Origin: Diploptera punctata | Taxonomy: Eukaryota > Arthropoda > Insecta > Blattodea > Blaberidae | NCBI GenBank assembly: GCA_030220185.1 | Contig: JASPKZ010007297.1 | Span: 496,001 to 560,000 of the forward strand | Length of the DNA stretch: 64,000 nucleotides | Direction: 5' to 3' | In this document: piece by piece, positions 13,163 to 20,729 of the stretch | How positions within the stretch are numbered: the first letter of the stretch is position 1 | Layout: each line of letters starts with the position of its first letter | The notes under the pieces: generated by a model | Seen by the model: the letters and a program-made list of their open reading frames with translations, nothing else | What the model was told of the DNA's origin: nothing | Database searches by the model: none | Position numbers and translations under genes: made by a program

Positions 13163-16100
13163 TTTAATTATCTCAAATAATACATCAATAAACTTAGAGA
13201 AGAATACACCACCAAAACATCTGGAAAGGAATGGGAAAATCTACAAGCTTATGACATTACTACATTACAAAGAAAATCTGCAGTAGCAACATTCAGACTG
13301 CTAACGGGACATGACTGTTTAAATAAACACCTACACAGAATTGGCATAACAGATTCACCTAAATGCCCTTTTTGCAATTTAAATGAAGATATGGAAAGAA
13401 ACCATCTCCTCCGTTGTCCAGCTTTTGTAGAAGAGACCAGCCTTTCTGCTAAATATTGGAGTGCAAGAGAGCGAATGATTTCATTATCAAGTGCTCGACA
13501 TTAGATACCAACCAACCAATTATATTATTTTTAGTCTGAACATCTTACCTCAATATTAATATATATTAATATTAATTATATTATATTATATTATATTATA
13601 TTATATTATATTATATTATATTATATTATATTATATTATATTATATTATATTAATAATATATTAATATTACATTAATATTGAGGTAAGATGTTCAAACTA
13701 AAAATAATATAATATACACATGAATTGGGATTTAAACCCAATGTAGGATCGTCTCTGAACCATTTAAAGAGTTAAATTTTGAATGGCCTTGATGATACCA
13801 AATATGGCACTGTTCGAGAATGGCAACATTGGTATACATATATTTTCATAATTCTATAGCTTAACCCTTGCCTTACAAAATATATCTAACAATTTTAACA
13901 CTTTGAGAGGATATTTCCCTCTGTAAAAGAACCAGACTTATAAGGTTAAATTGCGGACTTGGGGTCACCGATTTGAATAAAATTTTAATATACTAAAGTA
14001 CTCTACCAAAGAAGTTTTTCAGCAAAAGCTGAGGGTGCACTACTCAGCCGTTTTCGAAAAAATTAATTCCAGTGCCTTATATACTGGCACATTATGATAG
14101 ATTGGCAAGAAGGTGACACAGCTTAGTCAGTGAGCATGTGATTATCATGCTGACAACTCGGGTTCAATTCTCATCATTTGCACTTTTTTTTATTATCTGC
14201 AAAAATAAATATTTATTAATTTATAATTAAATTTATTTAGTGATTACAATTATTATTTTATAAAGTATTTGATATTAAATGGGGAAAAGAAAAAAACACC
14301 ACTACCTTAATTTTTATATATTTTGTAATACTAGTACAGTCATTAAGTTCTGAGACTTTACGCCTGAGGATAGGCACCCACAAGAATCTGAATGTCTCAC
14401 AAGATGCCGATAACTAGGCATACACTTAAATAGAATCACATCCTCCCTCAAAATAGTTGCCTTCGGCCATCATGCGCGTTTGCCAACAGTGGTAGGTATA
14501 GCTGTTGGAAGCACCGCTGAAAGATGTTGGCAGGAAGGTCCCATATGGCTTCTCTTGTGGCAGTCATGACCTCTTCGGAAGAATGAAATCTACGCCCACG
14601 TAGGATTGCTTTCATGCGAGGAAAGAGAAAAAAATTGTCATGTGATCATCACATTGGTTTTGCGACAGAATTCCTGGCACACTGTACTGGGTAAGGTAAC
14701 ACGAGACATGTCCAGGTCATCAGACGTTGAATTGTTTGTGGCCGACCAGTACGCACATCATCTTCCAAACTGTATCTTCCTTGCAAAAAACGTCGGTGCC
14801 ACCTAAACACAACACTGCGATTCAATGCGTACTCACCATAAACTTACTGCAACATTTGAAACGTTTCGACAGTGGTCTTGCGTAATTTCTGACAGAACTT
14901 GATGTTGCTCTAACTGTGGCATCTCAAGTTCCGACATGCGCATTCAAATCACCGTCACAACAAAGACCGTAGTTCTGCTTGCAGTGAATGCACTCAACTG
15001 TCTCTTGCTGGAACGAGAGACTAACTGACAAGGTACCATACCACGGTGCCACCTATGCTCTATAGCGTAATACAGCGCCACTTTGCGCTCAGTCTCAAAA
15101 CTTGATGACTGTACCACATATAAAAGTACAATTTAATACAAAATTAATATGATGCAAAAACAGACACCCCAAAAAAAAGATGCAAACAACAGAATTGAAC
15201 CTGAGCCATCAGCATGGTAATCGCTTGCTCACCGACCAAGCTAAGCTAAGATACCTTCTCACCGTTCTACCTTAATGTACCAATATATAAGGCACCAGGA
15301 TTTAATTCTTTTTTATTTTTGAAAACAGCTGAGTTGTACATCCTCTCCTTTAACTGAAAAATTTCTTTGTAGAGTACCGGTACTTTAATATATTGAAATT
15401 TTTAATGTATTAAAATTTTATTTCTAAAATTTTATTTCTAAAAATTATAGAACAAGTATCAGAATTTTAATTATTTAAGTGTATTAATAACAAACACTAA
15501 AAAATTAATACAAGAAGTAAAGAAACAAGCCGATAAAGCAGCACAAATATCAGGATATATGAAAGATTTAATTTGGCGCAACAAACATATGTCAATAGAA
15601 AGCAAAACCTGCATATACAAAATTATAGTTACCAGTTATCATATATGGAGCTGAAACTAGGGCTGATACAACAAAAACTAAACAAATAATAAGCACATGT
15701 GAAATGAAGATCTTAAGTATTATCCAGGGAAAAACATTATTTGATAACATACACAACACAGAAATTAGAGACAAATGTCATATTCAAGACATAACCAAAT
15801 TTATTATAGATAGATGAAAATATTGGAAAGGTCATACAGAAAGACTGGAAGACAACCGACTTATAAAAAAGAGCTAAAGAAGATAGACCAATGGATGGGA
15901 GAAGAGCAAGAGCAAGACCAGCCAAGAGATGGATAGACAGTGAATGCATATCCAATATATCTTCCTCCAAGGAGTGATTTTGTGGAAATAAACAGGATGA
16001 AAATCCTACAAATTATGAGTAAGAAGAAGATTAAAATTTTATTCAAGTCAGTAACCCCAAGTCTGTGACCTTCCCTTGTTAGTTTTTGTAGAGGACTAAT

Positions 16101-16842
16101 CATACCTGTCATCTTACAATATTTTTTAGAAATTATCTATAATATTGCACACACAGAAAGAAGGCCTTGACACACCAGCCAGTTGCTGATCTCACATCCA
16201 CCTGCATGTACCATTTACAGAGGTGGATTATAAGCCAGTATAGGAGTGATATGTAGTCAGCTATCAGGTCCTCCAGCTGTTATAATTGCTTCTCTCAACT
16301 TGAAATCCCTCTTATAGCTATCCAAATTCCTCACGATCCTTGGGTGGGCATTGTTTCCATACTGGCCAAAATTCCAAGAGAACATTTCTCCCCCCATGAG
16401 GACAAATCAATATTAATTCATGCAATCAGTTTCAGTCTATAAAACTATAACTGTAAAAAAAATGTAGGTATTAGTGGATAAATTTTGGGACACATTTAAC
16501 ATATATTTGGTTTTTCTTTTTAGATTTGGCTGAGGTCATGTCTGTGACTCCAGCAGCACCTGCACCTGGTCCTCCCAAAAAGACTGATGACAAATCGTTT
16601 TTTGATGTAAGTATTCACATCAAAACAAACTTAACTGATTAAATGATGCTATGGAATTGAACTATTATAAGAAAAATCTCTATGAGTAGAGCTAGGAATT
16701 TTAGGTGCTGCACTTTTTTTTTGTTACTATAATGTTCAAATTAGCTAGTATTGCAAAGAAAATATTAAATAAATGCCCCTAACTGTGTTTTAGTTGCACC
16801 TTTTTAAACCTTTTTGTCTCCTTTGGAACATTTTATTACCAA

Positions 16843-16890
<48 letters not shown>

Positions 16891-19843
16891 TACATTTATT
16901 CAAATACGATTTTAAGGGTTAGTAACAATATGTGGTATCAGTCCACATCACATTACTTCCACTTCAGTGCAATCCCGTTAGGCTATTCCTTTTAAATTAG
17001 TTTGCGCCTCATTGCACCACAGTTATGCGAAAGCTATTGTTCAAGCAAGGAAGGTTGTTGAGTGCGTGAATAAATGTTTCAGTTCAAAATAATATTTGAC
17101 TAGTGCGGTCTGCTATTTTCCTGAGTTACCAGTATACAGTACGCTGAAACCGAAAGTGAACTCCTATAAACTACGTGATATTGTTTAGTGCAGATGGAAT
17201 TCAGAGTGACGGATCTGTTATCAGGTGCATTCTTTGTGATATTTCAATAACAATTGATGAAAAACATCAATGCATTCGTGTTACGCAGCATATAAGTAGT
17301 GCAAGTACTTACACAGACTCTTTAATATAAGACAACATGCGTGAATTTTGTGTCGTTAGTTACTTGTTGTAATTGGTTTTGGTAATCTTTAATGATTATT
17401 TACATGGGAAATTTACAACTTTTATTTAAAAAATTGCACGTTTTTTGCACCTAAAATTCCTAGCTCTATCTATGAGGTTTAATTTAAGATTTAAATTTAA
17501 ATTCTTTACTCCTCACCTCATATCCAGTCTTCTAATTAAACCAGTTTCAAAACCTAGGCAGTTTTATCATTAGCAATTTCACGACTGATGTTATGTCATC
17601 CAGGAGAACTGCTTATTACTCCATTTGTTGGTGGACTGATGAACCTCCGAATCAAATTAAATTCTCTGGGAATTTCAATATTCATTAGTTTTTTTGTTTT
17701 TGTTTTTTTAATGTGAATTTTTTTCCCCAAACCATGAGCTATTTTTGTTTTTCTAATTTATTTAATTAAACCAGCTTTTTTTTTTTCAATTAGATGTTTT
17801 TCAAACCAAGCATGAGCAACAACTGCTGACTTTTCCACTTCTTCATTTTTGACGTTCCTAAGATGTTCTTTCACCCTGGTTTTCAAATTTCTTTTTGTTT
17901 TCCCTATATAAATTTTGTCACAATTTCTGCATTTAATCTGGTAAATTCCCAGTTGTTTTTTCTATTTCTCTTTTGTCATTTTTTGTTGGTTTTAATTATC
18001 TTATTGAGACAATATTCATTCTTCAGTGCCAGTCTTATGTTAAACATTTTAAACATTTGTAAGTGAATTTCTTGAATTTTATATTTTTTTCTATTTATTT
18101 TATAATTGCACTTTCGTTAATTAATATTTGTCTTTTAAACTTATTTATTTTCTTGTATACCATTTTTCTTCAAACATGTTGCTACATTAATGTAGCAGTA
18201 AAATCACAAAGAAGCTAAACTTTTGAAACATTTGGTAAAAGCCTTGGAATTGAGAGTTTGGGAAAAGATATACATTCAGAAGAACAAATTTAGATCCATG
18301 AATTTTGGCGAGCAATATTTGATCTTATTATATTATAAATCTATTGCTACATTAATGATGTAGCTCTCTTGGTATTCTTGATCATGCTATCTTTATCAGT
18401 CCTATTTAAAAAAAAATGCCTTATACACATTCAGATATTGTATGTTAATTTGTGTTAAAACATAACATGGCTTTGAAAGACATAAAAGCAGAATGTCGTT
18501 TCATTTCACATCCCTCACAAACTATGTGAAAATCAAGTCAATATTCATCATTATAAAATCATCATCATCATCTGCATTCATGGATTAGATCTGTTGACCC
18601 ATTTCGACTTCAGCCCATCTCTTTCTAGGTCTGCCCACATCTCGGGTGCCTTTAGGTTTGTATTTTATTATTTGTTTTGGATATCTATCTTCATTCATTC
18701 TGTCTATGTGCTGCTTCCATTTTTGTCTATATGTATCTATTTTATCAGTTATTGCAAATATTTCAAGTTCCTGTCTTATTTCTGTGTTCTTGATTCTTCT
18801 TCCTTAGTGCACCCTTTAACAGATCTCAAAAATTTCATTTCTGCCGCCGTTATCCTACTTAGATCTTGTTTTTTATGTATCCAGGCTTCTGATCCATAGA
18901 GCAGTACCGGTACTGCCAACATTTTATAAAATTTCAATTGGGTCTCTCTTGTTGTTTTGTTATTTAGTGATTGTTTTATCGTACCACATATTCCCTGGAA
19001 TTTTGCTATTTTATTATTTATATCATTATCATAATTAAATGAAATGTCACATCCTTTGAGATGGTTCACCTGTTCTATGATTTTGTTTCCTATTACTATT
19101 TTCGATCTGATTTGATTTTTCCCTTGGAATGCCATTACCTTAGTTTTTTCTATGGATATTTTGAGATTATATTGTTCACATATATTATGTAGTTTAAAAA
19201 TATTCCTTTGAAGTTCATCTTCCGTATTTGCTATTATTACCTGGTCATCAGCGTATAATAATGTTTTCAAGTAGTGTGTTTTATCTAATTTTATTCCTTT
19301 ATTTGTTTCTTCGTTCCATTTTTCTATTATATCATTGATGTATAGGTTAAATAAAACTGGAGAGATACTGCATCCTTGTTTAACTCCTTGATTAGTATGA
19401 ATTTTATTTTTACTTACTTCATTTCTAGTTTTTATAACAAAATTTGTGTTCCAGTACAAACTCTTTATAGCTGCTATTAAGTGTTTCGGAATTCCTTTTA
19501 TCATTATAAAATAATGCATGAATAAGCTTCTATACAAAAATATTTTTCCAAGAAATCTGTAACCCAAAGTTTATTAGATAGTTTGCTTATATTTCCCTCA
19601 TTAAATCATACTTAAAATATGCATACTTATATTTTTCCATTCTATTTCCAGTTCAACATTAGTGATTGTCATTTTACAGTATTATTTCCTATTAATTGTA
19701 TATAGTTATACAATCTTGGAATTATTTTATGAATACATTTTATTTTCTAGTTGCGGACAAATCGACGAACTTACAACTTCTGTGCAAGCGATGCATCAAC
19801 TGCACAAGAATGGATAGAGAAAGTTCAAGCTTGTTTGCAGTAA
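1195..19843 (+). CDS. Sbf: Sbf (MTMR5/13-type pseudophosphatase), C-terminal six exons
   Basis: Exons 1195-1342, 4386-4598, 5839-5995, 8237-8443, 16524-16606 and 19751-19843 join in frame with AG/GT borders and give 299 residues plus a TAA stop. In order these show a helical segment ([17 protein letters not shown]), the [12 protein letters not shown] block, a C1 zinc finger with exact H-x12-C-x2-C-x13-C-x2-C-x4-H-x2-C-x7-C spacing, and a PH domain ([20 protein letters not shown] to the final Trp helix). This matches the end of Sbf/MTMR5/MTMR13. Known family role: catalytically dead myotubularin that partners active MTMRs in phosphoinositide control and acts as a Rab GEF (Rab21 in fly) through its DENN domain, on endosomal membranes. 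DENN, GRAM and phosphatase-like domains are upstream of the window. The long introns are filled with transposons. Confidence 0.93.
1877..2156. mobile_element. Family A PLE palindrome, non-coding
   Basis: Inverted arms about 1880-1990 and 2005-2106, flanked by AAATAGAAAGAA at 1865-1876 and 2157-2168. Both arms carry family A hammerhead-like motifs. Only the right end has the extension AAGAAAACCTCAATG. No coding sequence remains. Confidence 0.75.
1930..1977 (-). ncRNA. Family A hammerhead-like motif
   Basis: Minus strand: CTGAAGA (1967-1973), a stem II region, GATAC (1943-1947), a TGCA loop and GTT, with stem I CAG/GTG-like pairing. The A14 position reads T (GATA instead of GAAA), a variant shared by all family A copies, so activity is doubtful. 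Confidence 0.45.
2745..2818 (+). pseudogene. Degenerate tRNA-like sequence
   Basis: Contains an A-box-like TGGCATAGTCGATAGA and a clear B-box-like GGGTTCGATTTC. Anticodon and acceptor stems are not convincingly paired. Probably a SINE or tRNA-like repeat fragment rather than a tRNA gene. Confidence 0.4.
2890..3240 (-). mobile_element. Family G PLE 3' end fragment
   Basis: Starts with ACAATGAGGTTTAATTTAAGG, the extended-tail motif of family G (compare 17474). Then comes a hammerhead-like motif (2978-3022) and, on the minus strand, decayed sequence matching the end of the PLE protein (HGLGKNP-like, from WEKIYIQKN in other copies). No partner arm is visible. Confidence 0.55.
2978..3022 (-). ncRNA. 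Family G hammerhead-like motif
   Basis: Minus strand: stem I ATTA/TAAT, CTGGAGA (3009-3015; A6 is G), stem II AAAT...GTTTT, GAAAC (2990-2994), CG loop, GTA cleavage triplet (2985-2987). One core substitution makes cleavage unlikely. Confidence 0.5.
3545..4310 (-). mobile_element. LINE fragment with RNase H region, split by a SINE
   Basis: Minus-strand reading gives decayed protein resembling a LINE RNase H domain ([19 protein letters not shown]) continuing into a region with [11 protein letters not shown], similar to the better copy at 32160-32835. A SINE (3761-4069) interrupts it. R1/Jockey/I-like by presence of RNase H; the clade is not settled. Confidence 0.65.
3761..4069 (+). mobile_element. 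tRNA-derived SINE inside a LINE
   Basis: Flanked by ATCTGTTTTTGC at 3749-3760 and 4070-4081. The head has A-box-like GCAATGTAGTTGATG and B-box GGTTTGAGTCCC. The body includes TGGAAATGAGTGCCAGGTAT and the 3' end has a TTACCTTTATC-type tail. Removing it restores the LINE reading. Confidence 0.8.
4386..4598 (+). CDS. Sbf: Sbf exon, first half of the C1 zinc finger
   Basis: Phase 0 at both ends (TTTTACAG before, AAG then GTAATG after), 71 codons. Carries [20 protein letters not shown] and the C1 start: the zinc-ligand His, then C-x2-C in YCDLCTN. The zinc finger is split by the next intron, which contains the nested PLE stack. Confidence 0.92.
4768..4815 (-). ncRNA. Family B hammerhead-like motif, damaged core
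   Basis: Minus strand: CTGAAGA (4805-4811), perfect stem II GAGACC/GGTCTC with a GTTAT loop, then AAAATCGCGATTTAC. The G of the GAAA box reads A, which should abolish activity. Compare the intact copy at 39570-39620. Confidence 0.5.
4836..4964. mobile_element. Family A mini-palindrome within family B
   Basis: TSD GACTGATGTTAT (4824-4835, 4965-4976). Left extended tail with ACATTATGAGGTTCAATT, then inverted arms TTAAATGAATCGTGAT and ATCACGATTCATTTAA around a tiny centre containing the ATAGAAGTATGAGGTAAG end. Only about the last 50 bases of each family A arm remain, so no ribozyme is left. Confidence 0.75.
5176..5330. mobile_element. Family C mini-palindrome within family B
   Basis: TSD AGCTACTGCTGA (5164-5175, 5331-5342). 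Arms AATGAGTCATTTTAACATC...TTTCATG and the inverse, with a short centre. Right extended tail AAGAACCTCATAATGTG. A longer copy sits at 27771-28006. Confidence 0.8.
5588..5632 (+). ncRNA. Family B hammerhead-like motif, right arm
   Basis: CTGAAGA at 5592-5598 and stem II GAGACC/GGTCTC as in the left arm. Stem III is further damaged (TCGCAAGTT). It mirrors the motif at 4768-4815 in the same palindrome. Confidence 0.45.
5839..5995 (+). CDS. Sbf: Sbf exon, second half of the C1 zinc finger
   Basis: Begins with ACT GGA ATG after TTTGTAG and ends one base into a Ser codon before GTAAGTG. Supplies the remaining C1 ligands in [12 protein letters not shown] plus the last Cys in KNC, then a Ser-rich linker. 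Confidence 0.92.
6242..6314 (-). tRNA. tRNA-like sequence (not a tRNA gene)
   Basis: D arm AGCTCAGTTGGTAGAGC and T arm with GGGTTCGAGTC are good. The anticodon stem is disrupted (AGGCCTGGATAAGCC). Part of the tRNA-like palindrome at 6216-6558. Confidence 0.5.
6419..6491 (+). tRNA. tRNA-like sequence (not a tRNA gene)
   Basis: A-box TAGCTCAGTTGGTAGAGC, B-box-like GAGTTCGAGTCTC, and acceptor halves CCCCTGG / TTTGGGC. The anticodon stem is extended (TTGGC/GCCAA) around CCAGAAA. No intron and no CCA. Confidence 0.5.
6643..6703 (-). ncRNA. Family E hammerhead ribozyme candidate with 13-bp duplication
   Basis: Minus strand: stem I GAC-G-ATA paired with TATAGTC, CTGAGGA (6690-6696), stem II GGAACA/TGTTCC, then GAAAC (6652-6656), short stem III AC/GT and GTT. 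A 13-base duplication (ATAGTTTCGGAAC-type) lies between stem II and the GAAA box used. Confidence 0.6.
6764..6814 (+). ncRNA. Family E hammerhead-like motif
   Basis: CTGAGGA (6771-6777), stem II GGAACA (6779-6784) with TGTTCC (6792-6797), then AAAACTAGTT: the G of GAAA reads A. GTT cleavage triplet at 6805-6807. Stem I GACGATA/TATAGTC pairs in six of seven positions. Confidence 0.6.
6882..6970. mobile_element. Minimal PLE palindrome next to family E
   Basis: Arms AAATTATTTTGAGTCTGTTG and its inverse around a CTTACCTTAATATTAAT centre, right tail AAAAACCTCAAA, followed by ACACTTCATT at 6971-6980. That is a third copy of the target duplicated by family E at 6584 and 6870, so it inserted at the same site. 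Confidence 0.65.
7083..7112. repeat. (AT)n/(T)n microsatellite
   Basis: Alternating AT followed by a poly-T run. Confidence 0.8.
7187..7240 (+). mobile_element. LINE 3' terminus with (CCAA)n tail
   Basis: GAATGATTTCATTATCAAGT... encodes [11 protein letters not shown] then stop, and ends in ACCAACCAACCA. Identical in layout to the end of the LINE fragment at 13160-13519, so it is a severely 5'-truncated copy. Confidence 0.7.
7330..7700 (+). mobile_element. LINE C-terminal fragment
   Basis: Reads [12 protein letters not shown], then [10 protein letters not shown], stop, [12 protein letters not shown]. This is the typical C-terminal tail of an endonuclease/RT LINE. Stops and truncation show it is dead. 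Lies in an Sbf intron. Confidence 0.75.
8237..8443 (+). CDS. Sbf: Sbf exon, N-terminal part of the PH domain
   Basis: Acceptor TTTTTCAG. The first two bases complete the split Ser codon. Encodes the linker and PH strands ([20 protein letters not shown], then LRYYD). It ends with one base of an Asp codon; the donor GTTGGT is non-consensus beyond GT. The reading frame would stop soon after if the intron were retained. Confidence 0.9.
8500..8910 (-). mobile_element. LINE C-terminal fragment
   Basis: Minus strand gives [20 protein letters not shown], then [17 protein letters not shown]. This is the post-RT region found in LINE copies at 18776-19567, 41890-42605 and 58889-59518. It decays toward its 3' end ([12 protein letters not shown]). 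Confidence 0.78.
8911..9217. other. Unclassified, relatively GC-rich repeat-like stretch
   Basis: Higher GC than its surroundings (GGGATGGAAACCCC, CCCTTCGGGCTAGCAACCC). Looks like transposon UTR and adjoins the LINE fragment. No protein was recognised. Confidence 0.3.
9330..9380 (-). ncRNA. Family A hammerhead-like motif, left arm
   Basis: Minus strand: CTGACGA (9368-9374), stem II GACGAC...GTCGCC-like, GATAC (9344-9348), TGCA, GTG. The A14 position is T and position 17 is G, so it should not cleave. Confidence 0.45.
9371..9842 (-). pseudogene. PLE GIY-YIG endonuclease fragment, left arm
   Basis: 5'-truncated C-terminal piece. [17 protein letters not shown] with following RNLET carries the GIY and YIG halves. 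Downstream [20 protein letters not shown] and [19 protein letters not shown] are PLE hallmarks, followed by a duplicated TPDGSL motif. Reverse transcriptase is absent. Known role of the domain: nicking the target for target-primed reverse transcription. Confidence 0.85.
9890..10353 (+). pseudogene. PLE GIY-YIG endonuclease fragment, right arm
   Basis: Inverted near-duplicate of the left arm, open from the centre to the TGA at about 10351. [20 protein letters not shown], then the Glu/His-rich [16 protein letters not shown] and WEKIYIQKN. The three repeats of TPDGSL or TDSGLG are a low-complexity C-terminal tail. Confidence 0.87.
10344..10393 (+). ncRNA. Family A hammerhead-like motif, right arm
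   Basis: Stem I ACAG/CTGT, CTGACGA (10350-10356), stem II GACGAC/GTCGCC around AAAGG, GATAC, TGCA loop, GTC (10384-10386) with predicted cleavage after 10386. The only core deviation is GATA for GAAA. Confidence 0.55.
10457..11265. other. Intronic sequence without recognised feature
   Basis: AT-rich Sbf intron sequence. No repeat, protein or RNA was recognised by eye. Confidence 0.4.
11280..11581 (-). mobile_element. 5'-truncated LINE with (GAA)n tail
   Basis: TSD CATCAAATCACACT (11266-11279, 11582-11595). Minus strand reads [40 protein letters not shown] and stop, then a (GAA)n tail at 11280-11320. A clean LINE insertion with only the C-terminal end retained. Confidence 0.88.
12050..12102 (+). 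ncRNA. Family F hammerhead-like motif
   Basis: TTGACGA (12059-12065; C3 is T), stem II AGGGA/TTCCTT around GAAGAT, GAAAC (12084-12088), TA loop, GTC (12091-12093). The GAAAC-GTC half is fully conserved. Confidence 0.5.
12246..12294 (-). ncRNA. Family A hammerhead-like motif
   Basis: Minus: CTGAAGA (12282-12288), stem II AAAAG/TTTTT-type, GATAC (12260-12264), TGCA, GTT. Same A14-to-T change as other family A copies. Confidence 0.4.
12725..13072 (-). repeat. Degenerate tRNA-like repeat
   Basis: GATTTGAACTCAATTTCTC and GAGCTACCGATTC at 12806-12870 are the B-box and A-box halves of a decayed tRNA-like unit. GAAGAGAAAAATAT at 13051 marks the next unit end. Broken by a family H PLE at 13073. Confidence 0.5.
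13106..13158. repeat. (AT)n microsatellite
   Basis: About 26 AT repeats at the 5' junction of the LINE fragment. Confidence 0.9.
13160..13519 (+). mobile_element. LINE 3' end (zinc-knuckle region)
   Basis: Reads [20 protein letters not shown], then [20 protein letters not shown], the CCHC-like tail after RNase H in R1/Jockey/I-type LINEs. Ends with a stop and a (CCAA)n tail. Inserted in the family H palindrome. Confidence 0.8.
13570..13660. repeat. (TTATA)n pentanucleotide repeat
   Basis: About 15 repeats at the centre of the family H palindrome, where the two arms meet. Expansion at a hairpin tip. Confidence 0.85.
13945..15420. mobile_element. Large inverted-repeat element with tRNA-like arms
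   Basis: Arms 13976-14190 and about 15175-15415 are inverted (AAAGTACTCTACCAAAGAAG pairs with CTTTGTAGAGTACC...). Each arm holds a tRNA-like sequence (CAGTGAGCATGTGATTATC, then CGGGTTCAATTCTC). More arm sequence (CTTGGGGTCACCGATTTGAA) reappears inverted at 16027-16065 beyond a LINE. A mariner copy sits in the loop. Confidence 0.65.
14335..15113 (-). mobile_element. Mariner-like element, internally deleted
   Basis: Terminal repeats TACAGTCATTAAGTTCTGAG (left) and the inverse of TACAGTCATCAAGTTTTGAG (right). Minus-strand remnants include [17 protein letters not shown], the HTH linker of mariner transposases, but the DDE catalytic part is largely missing. About 780 bp against 1.3 kb for a full mariner. 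Confidence 0.82.
15485..16025 (+). mobile_element. LINE C-terminal fragment
   Basis: Frame-broken reading [51 protein letters not shown]. The same post-RT tail family as the other LINEs here. Inserted in an arm of the palindrome at 13945-15420. Confidence 0.7.
16160..16420. repeat. Dispersed SINE-like repeat, copy 1
   Basis: Shares blocks with 37395-37700: CCAGCC, AGCCAGTATAGG, GGTCCTCCAGC/TGTTATA, TAGCTATCCAAATTCCTCA, CTGGGTGGGCA, TTTCATGAGAAAATTTCT. It looks like a known arthropod SINE-type repeat; the family is not named. Confidence 0.55.
16524..16606 (+). CDS. Sbf: Sbf exon, central PH domain
   Basis: Follows TTTTTAG. The first two bases complete the Asp of DLAEV, and the exon ends in KSFFD before GTAAG. 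83 bases. DLAEV...[17 protein letters not shown] matches the PH-domain centre of MTMR5/13. Confidence 0.9.
16687..17468. mobile_element. Non-autonomous hAT element
   Basis: 8-bp TSD TCTATGAG (16679-16686, 17469-17476) and terminal inverted repeats TAGAGCTAGGAATTTTAGGT at both ends. No transposase ORF. Its target was the tail of the family G PLE (AAAATC-TCTATGAG-GTTTAATTT), so it is younger. Contains a (TA)n run at 16845-16886. Confidence 0.82.
17470..18060 (-). mobile_element. Family G PLE 3' portion
   Basis: Continues the family G tail after the hAT. Minus strand has a hammerhead-like motif (17533-17579), then decayed GIY-YIG protein: [22 protein letters not shown], [18 protein letters not shown] and a [14 protein letters not shown] end. 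Stop codons and frameshifts are present. Confidence 0.7.
17533..17579 (-). ncRNA. Family G hammerhead-like motif
   Basis: Minus: stem I AATTG/TAATT, CTAATGA (17567-17573; G5 is A), stem II AAAAC/GTTTT, GAAAC (17544-17548), TG loop, GTT. Stem I and II pair fully; the core carries one lethal-type change. Confidence 0.5.
18205..18345 (+). mobile_element. Family M-like PLE fragment
   Basis: Reads [20 protein letters not shown] then [13 protein letters not shown], the end of a GIY-YIG PLE protein. Flanked by TTGCTACATTAATGTAGC-like repeats at 18179 and 18350. Confidence 0.65.
18555..19590 (-). mobile_element. LINE with reverse transcriptase C-terminal half
   Basis: Minus-strand ORF at 18776-19567 (263 aa) contains [20 protein letters not shown], the catalytic YADD box, and [20 protein letters not shown]. 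It is truncated before the N-terminal RT motifs, and the tail after the frame break ends at a short (ATC)n run near 18555. Lies in the last Sbf intron. Confidence 0.9.
19751..19843 (+). CDS. Sbf: Sbf terminal exon, end of the PH domain and stop codon
   Basis: Follows TTTTCTAG. Encodes RTYNFCASD and the closing helix [13 protein letters not shown], then TAA at 19841-19843. The tryptophan in the last helix is the invariant PH-domain Trp. Confidence 0.92.
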   Translation: MRTNRRTYNFCASDASTAQEWIEKVQACLQ

Positions 19844-20729
19844 ACGCAAGAAGATATTACAAGAAACAAAAAAAATTTAAGATTACCAAATGTGATTTAA
19901 CATTGATATTAATTTATATTGTTTCCTTTACTTGTTGTTAGTGATCCTATCCTGTTGTGATAGTTTTGAAGGAGATGTCGCTCATTTGCTTGCTTGCTGC
20001 CGTGTAACGGACTGTGTTCTTTTCCTGTCGTGTTCAGCAACTAATATGTTATCCTTAAAGTGATAGAAATGTGAAATACAATTTAACAATATCAGATGAT
20101 AAAACATTTCACCATGAATTCCATTTGAAACTGCTGTTGAGCTAAATAATTGTGGGGACCACAGAATTAAGTAACATAAAGAAAAGTGAATTTCTAACTT
20201 GGAAATAGTTGGTTGGTCAGTTAATTTCAACTATAAAGTCAAGAAAGAATTAGTTTTGTTAATTAGATGCTTTTATTATTAAATGGTATATTAAGCAAAT
20301 ATTATATTCCTGTTGTGTGAGTCCACAGTCATTTGATGTGAAATCGTGTCATTTCTTATGGATACCTGCAGAGTGAAATCATACTATTTCAAATTAGAAT
20401 TATTTAATAACTGTGAGAAAGAAAAGAGAAAGCAAAACTCTTATTAGAATGATTCATGCATTTAATTGTTGCTACCAGCATGCACTATAAGGCAAGCATG
20501 ATTTTATATTGTTTAGAATTAACATTAAATTATTGATATTAAAAATGTGATACAATTATATAGGGATTATTCACCTATAAGTTAATTTTAAAAAAAATAT
20601 AAATTCATCAGCAGATGAAAACATTTTAAATAAAATGAACAGAACCATCTAGTTTATAACAATAGAAGACTACAAGATATCATCATTATCTGTCAAATGT
20701 AAGTTGACATACGTATCTCAGAGATACAG
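19844..20729 (+). other. Probable Sbf 3' UTR and downstream flank
   Basis: AT-rich sequence between the Sbf stop and the Tigger transposon, without a recognisable repeat. Candidate poly(A) signals are ATTAAA at 20278 and AATAAA at 20629. Which one is used cannot be told from sequence alone. Confidence 0.4.

Larger units (their letters stand above)
13073..13711. mobile_element. Family H PLE palindrome
   Basis: TSD ATATACACATGA (13061-13072, 13712-13723). Left extended tail TTTAGGAAGTTATATTTTGA, then a very short inverted pair ATTATTTTTAGTCTGAACAT / inverse around an expanded (TTATA)n core at 13570-13660. A LINE 3' piece (13160-13519) and a (TA)n run are inserted in the left side. Confidence 0.7.

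Noticed and set aside
18594..18899. ORFs opposite LINE coding strands (e.g. 18594-18899 +, 47996-48265 +) as genes
   Set aside because: They are antisense shadows of the LINE reverse transcriptase reading frames.
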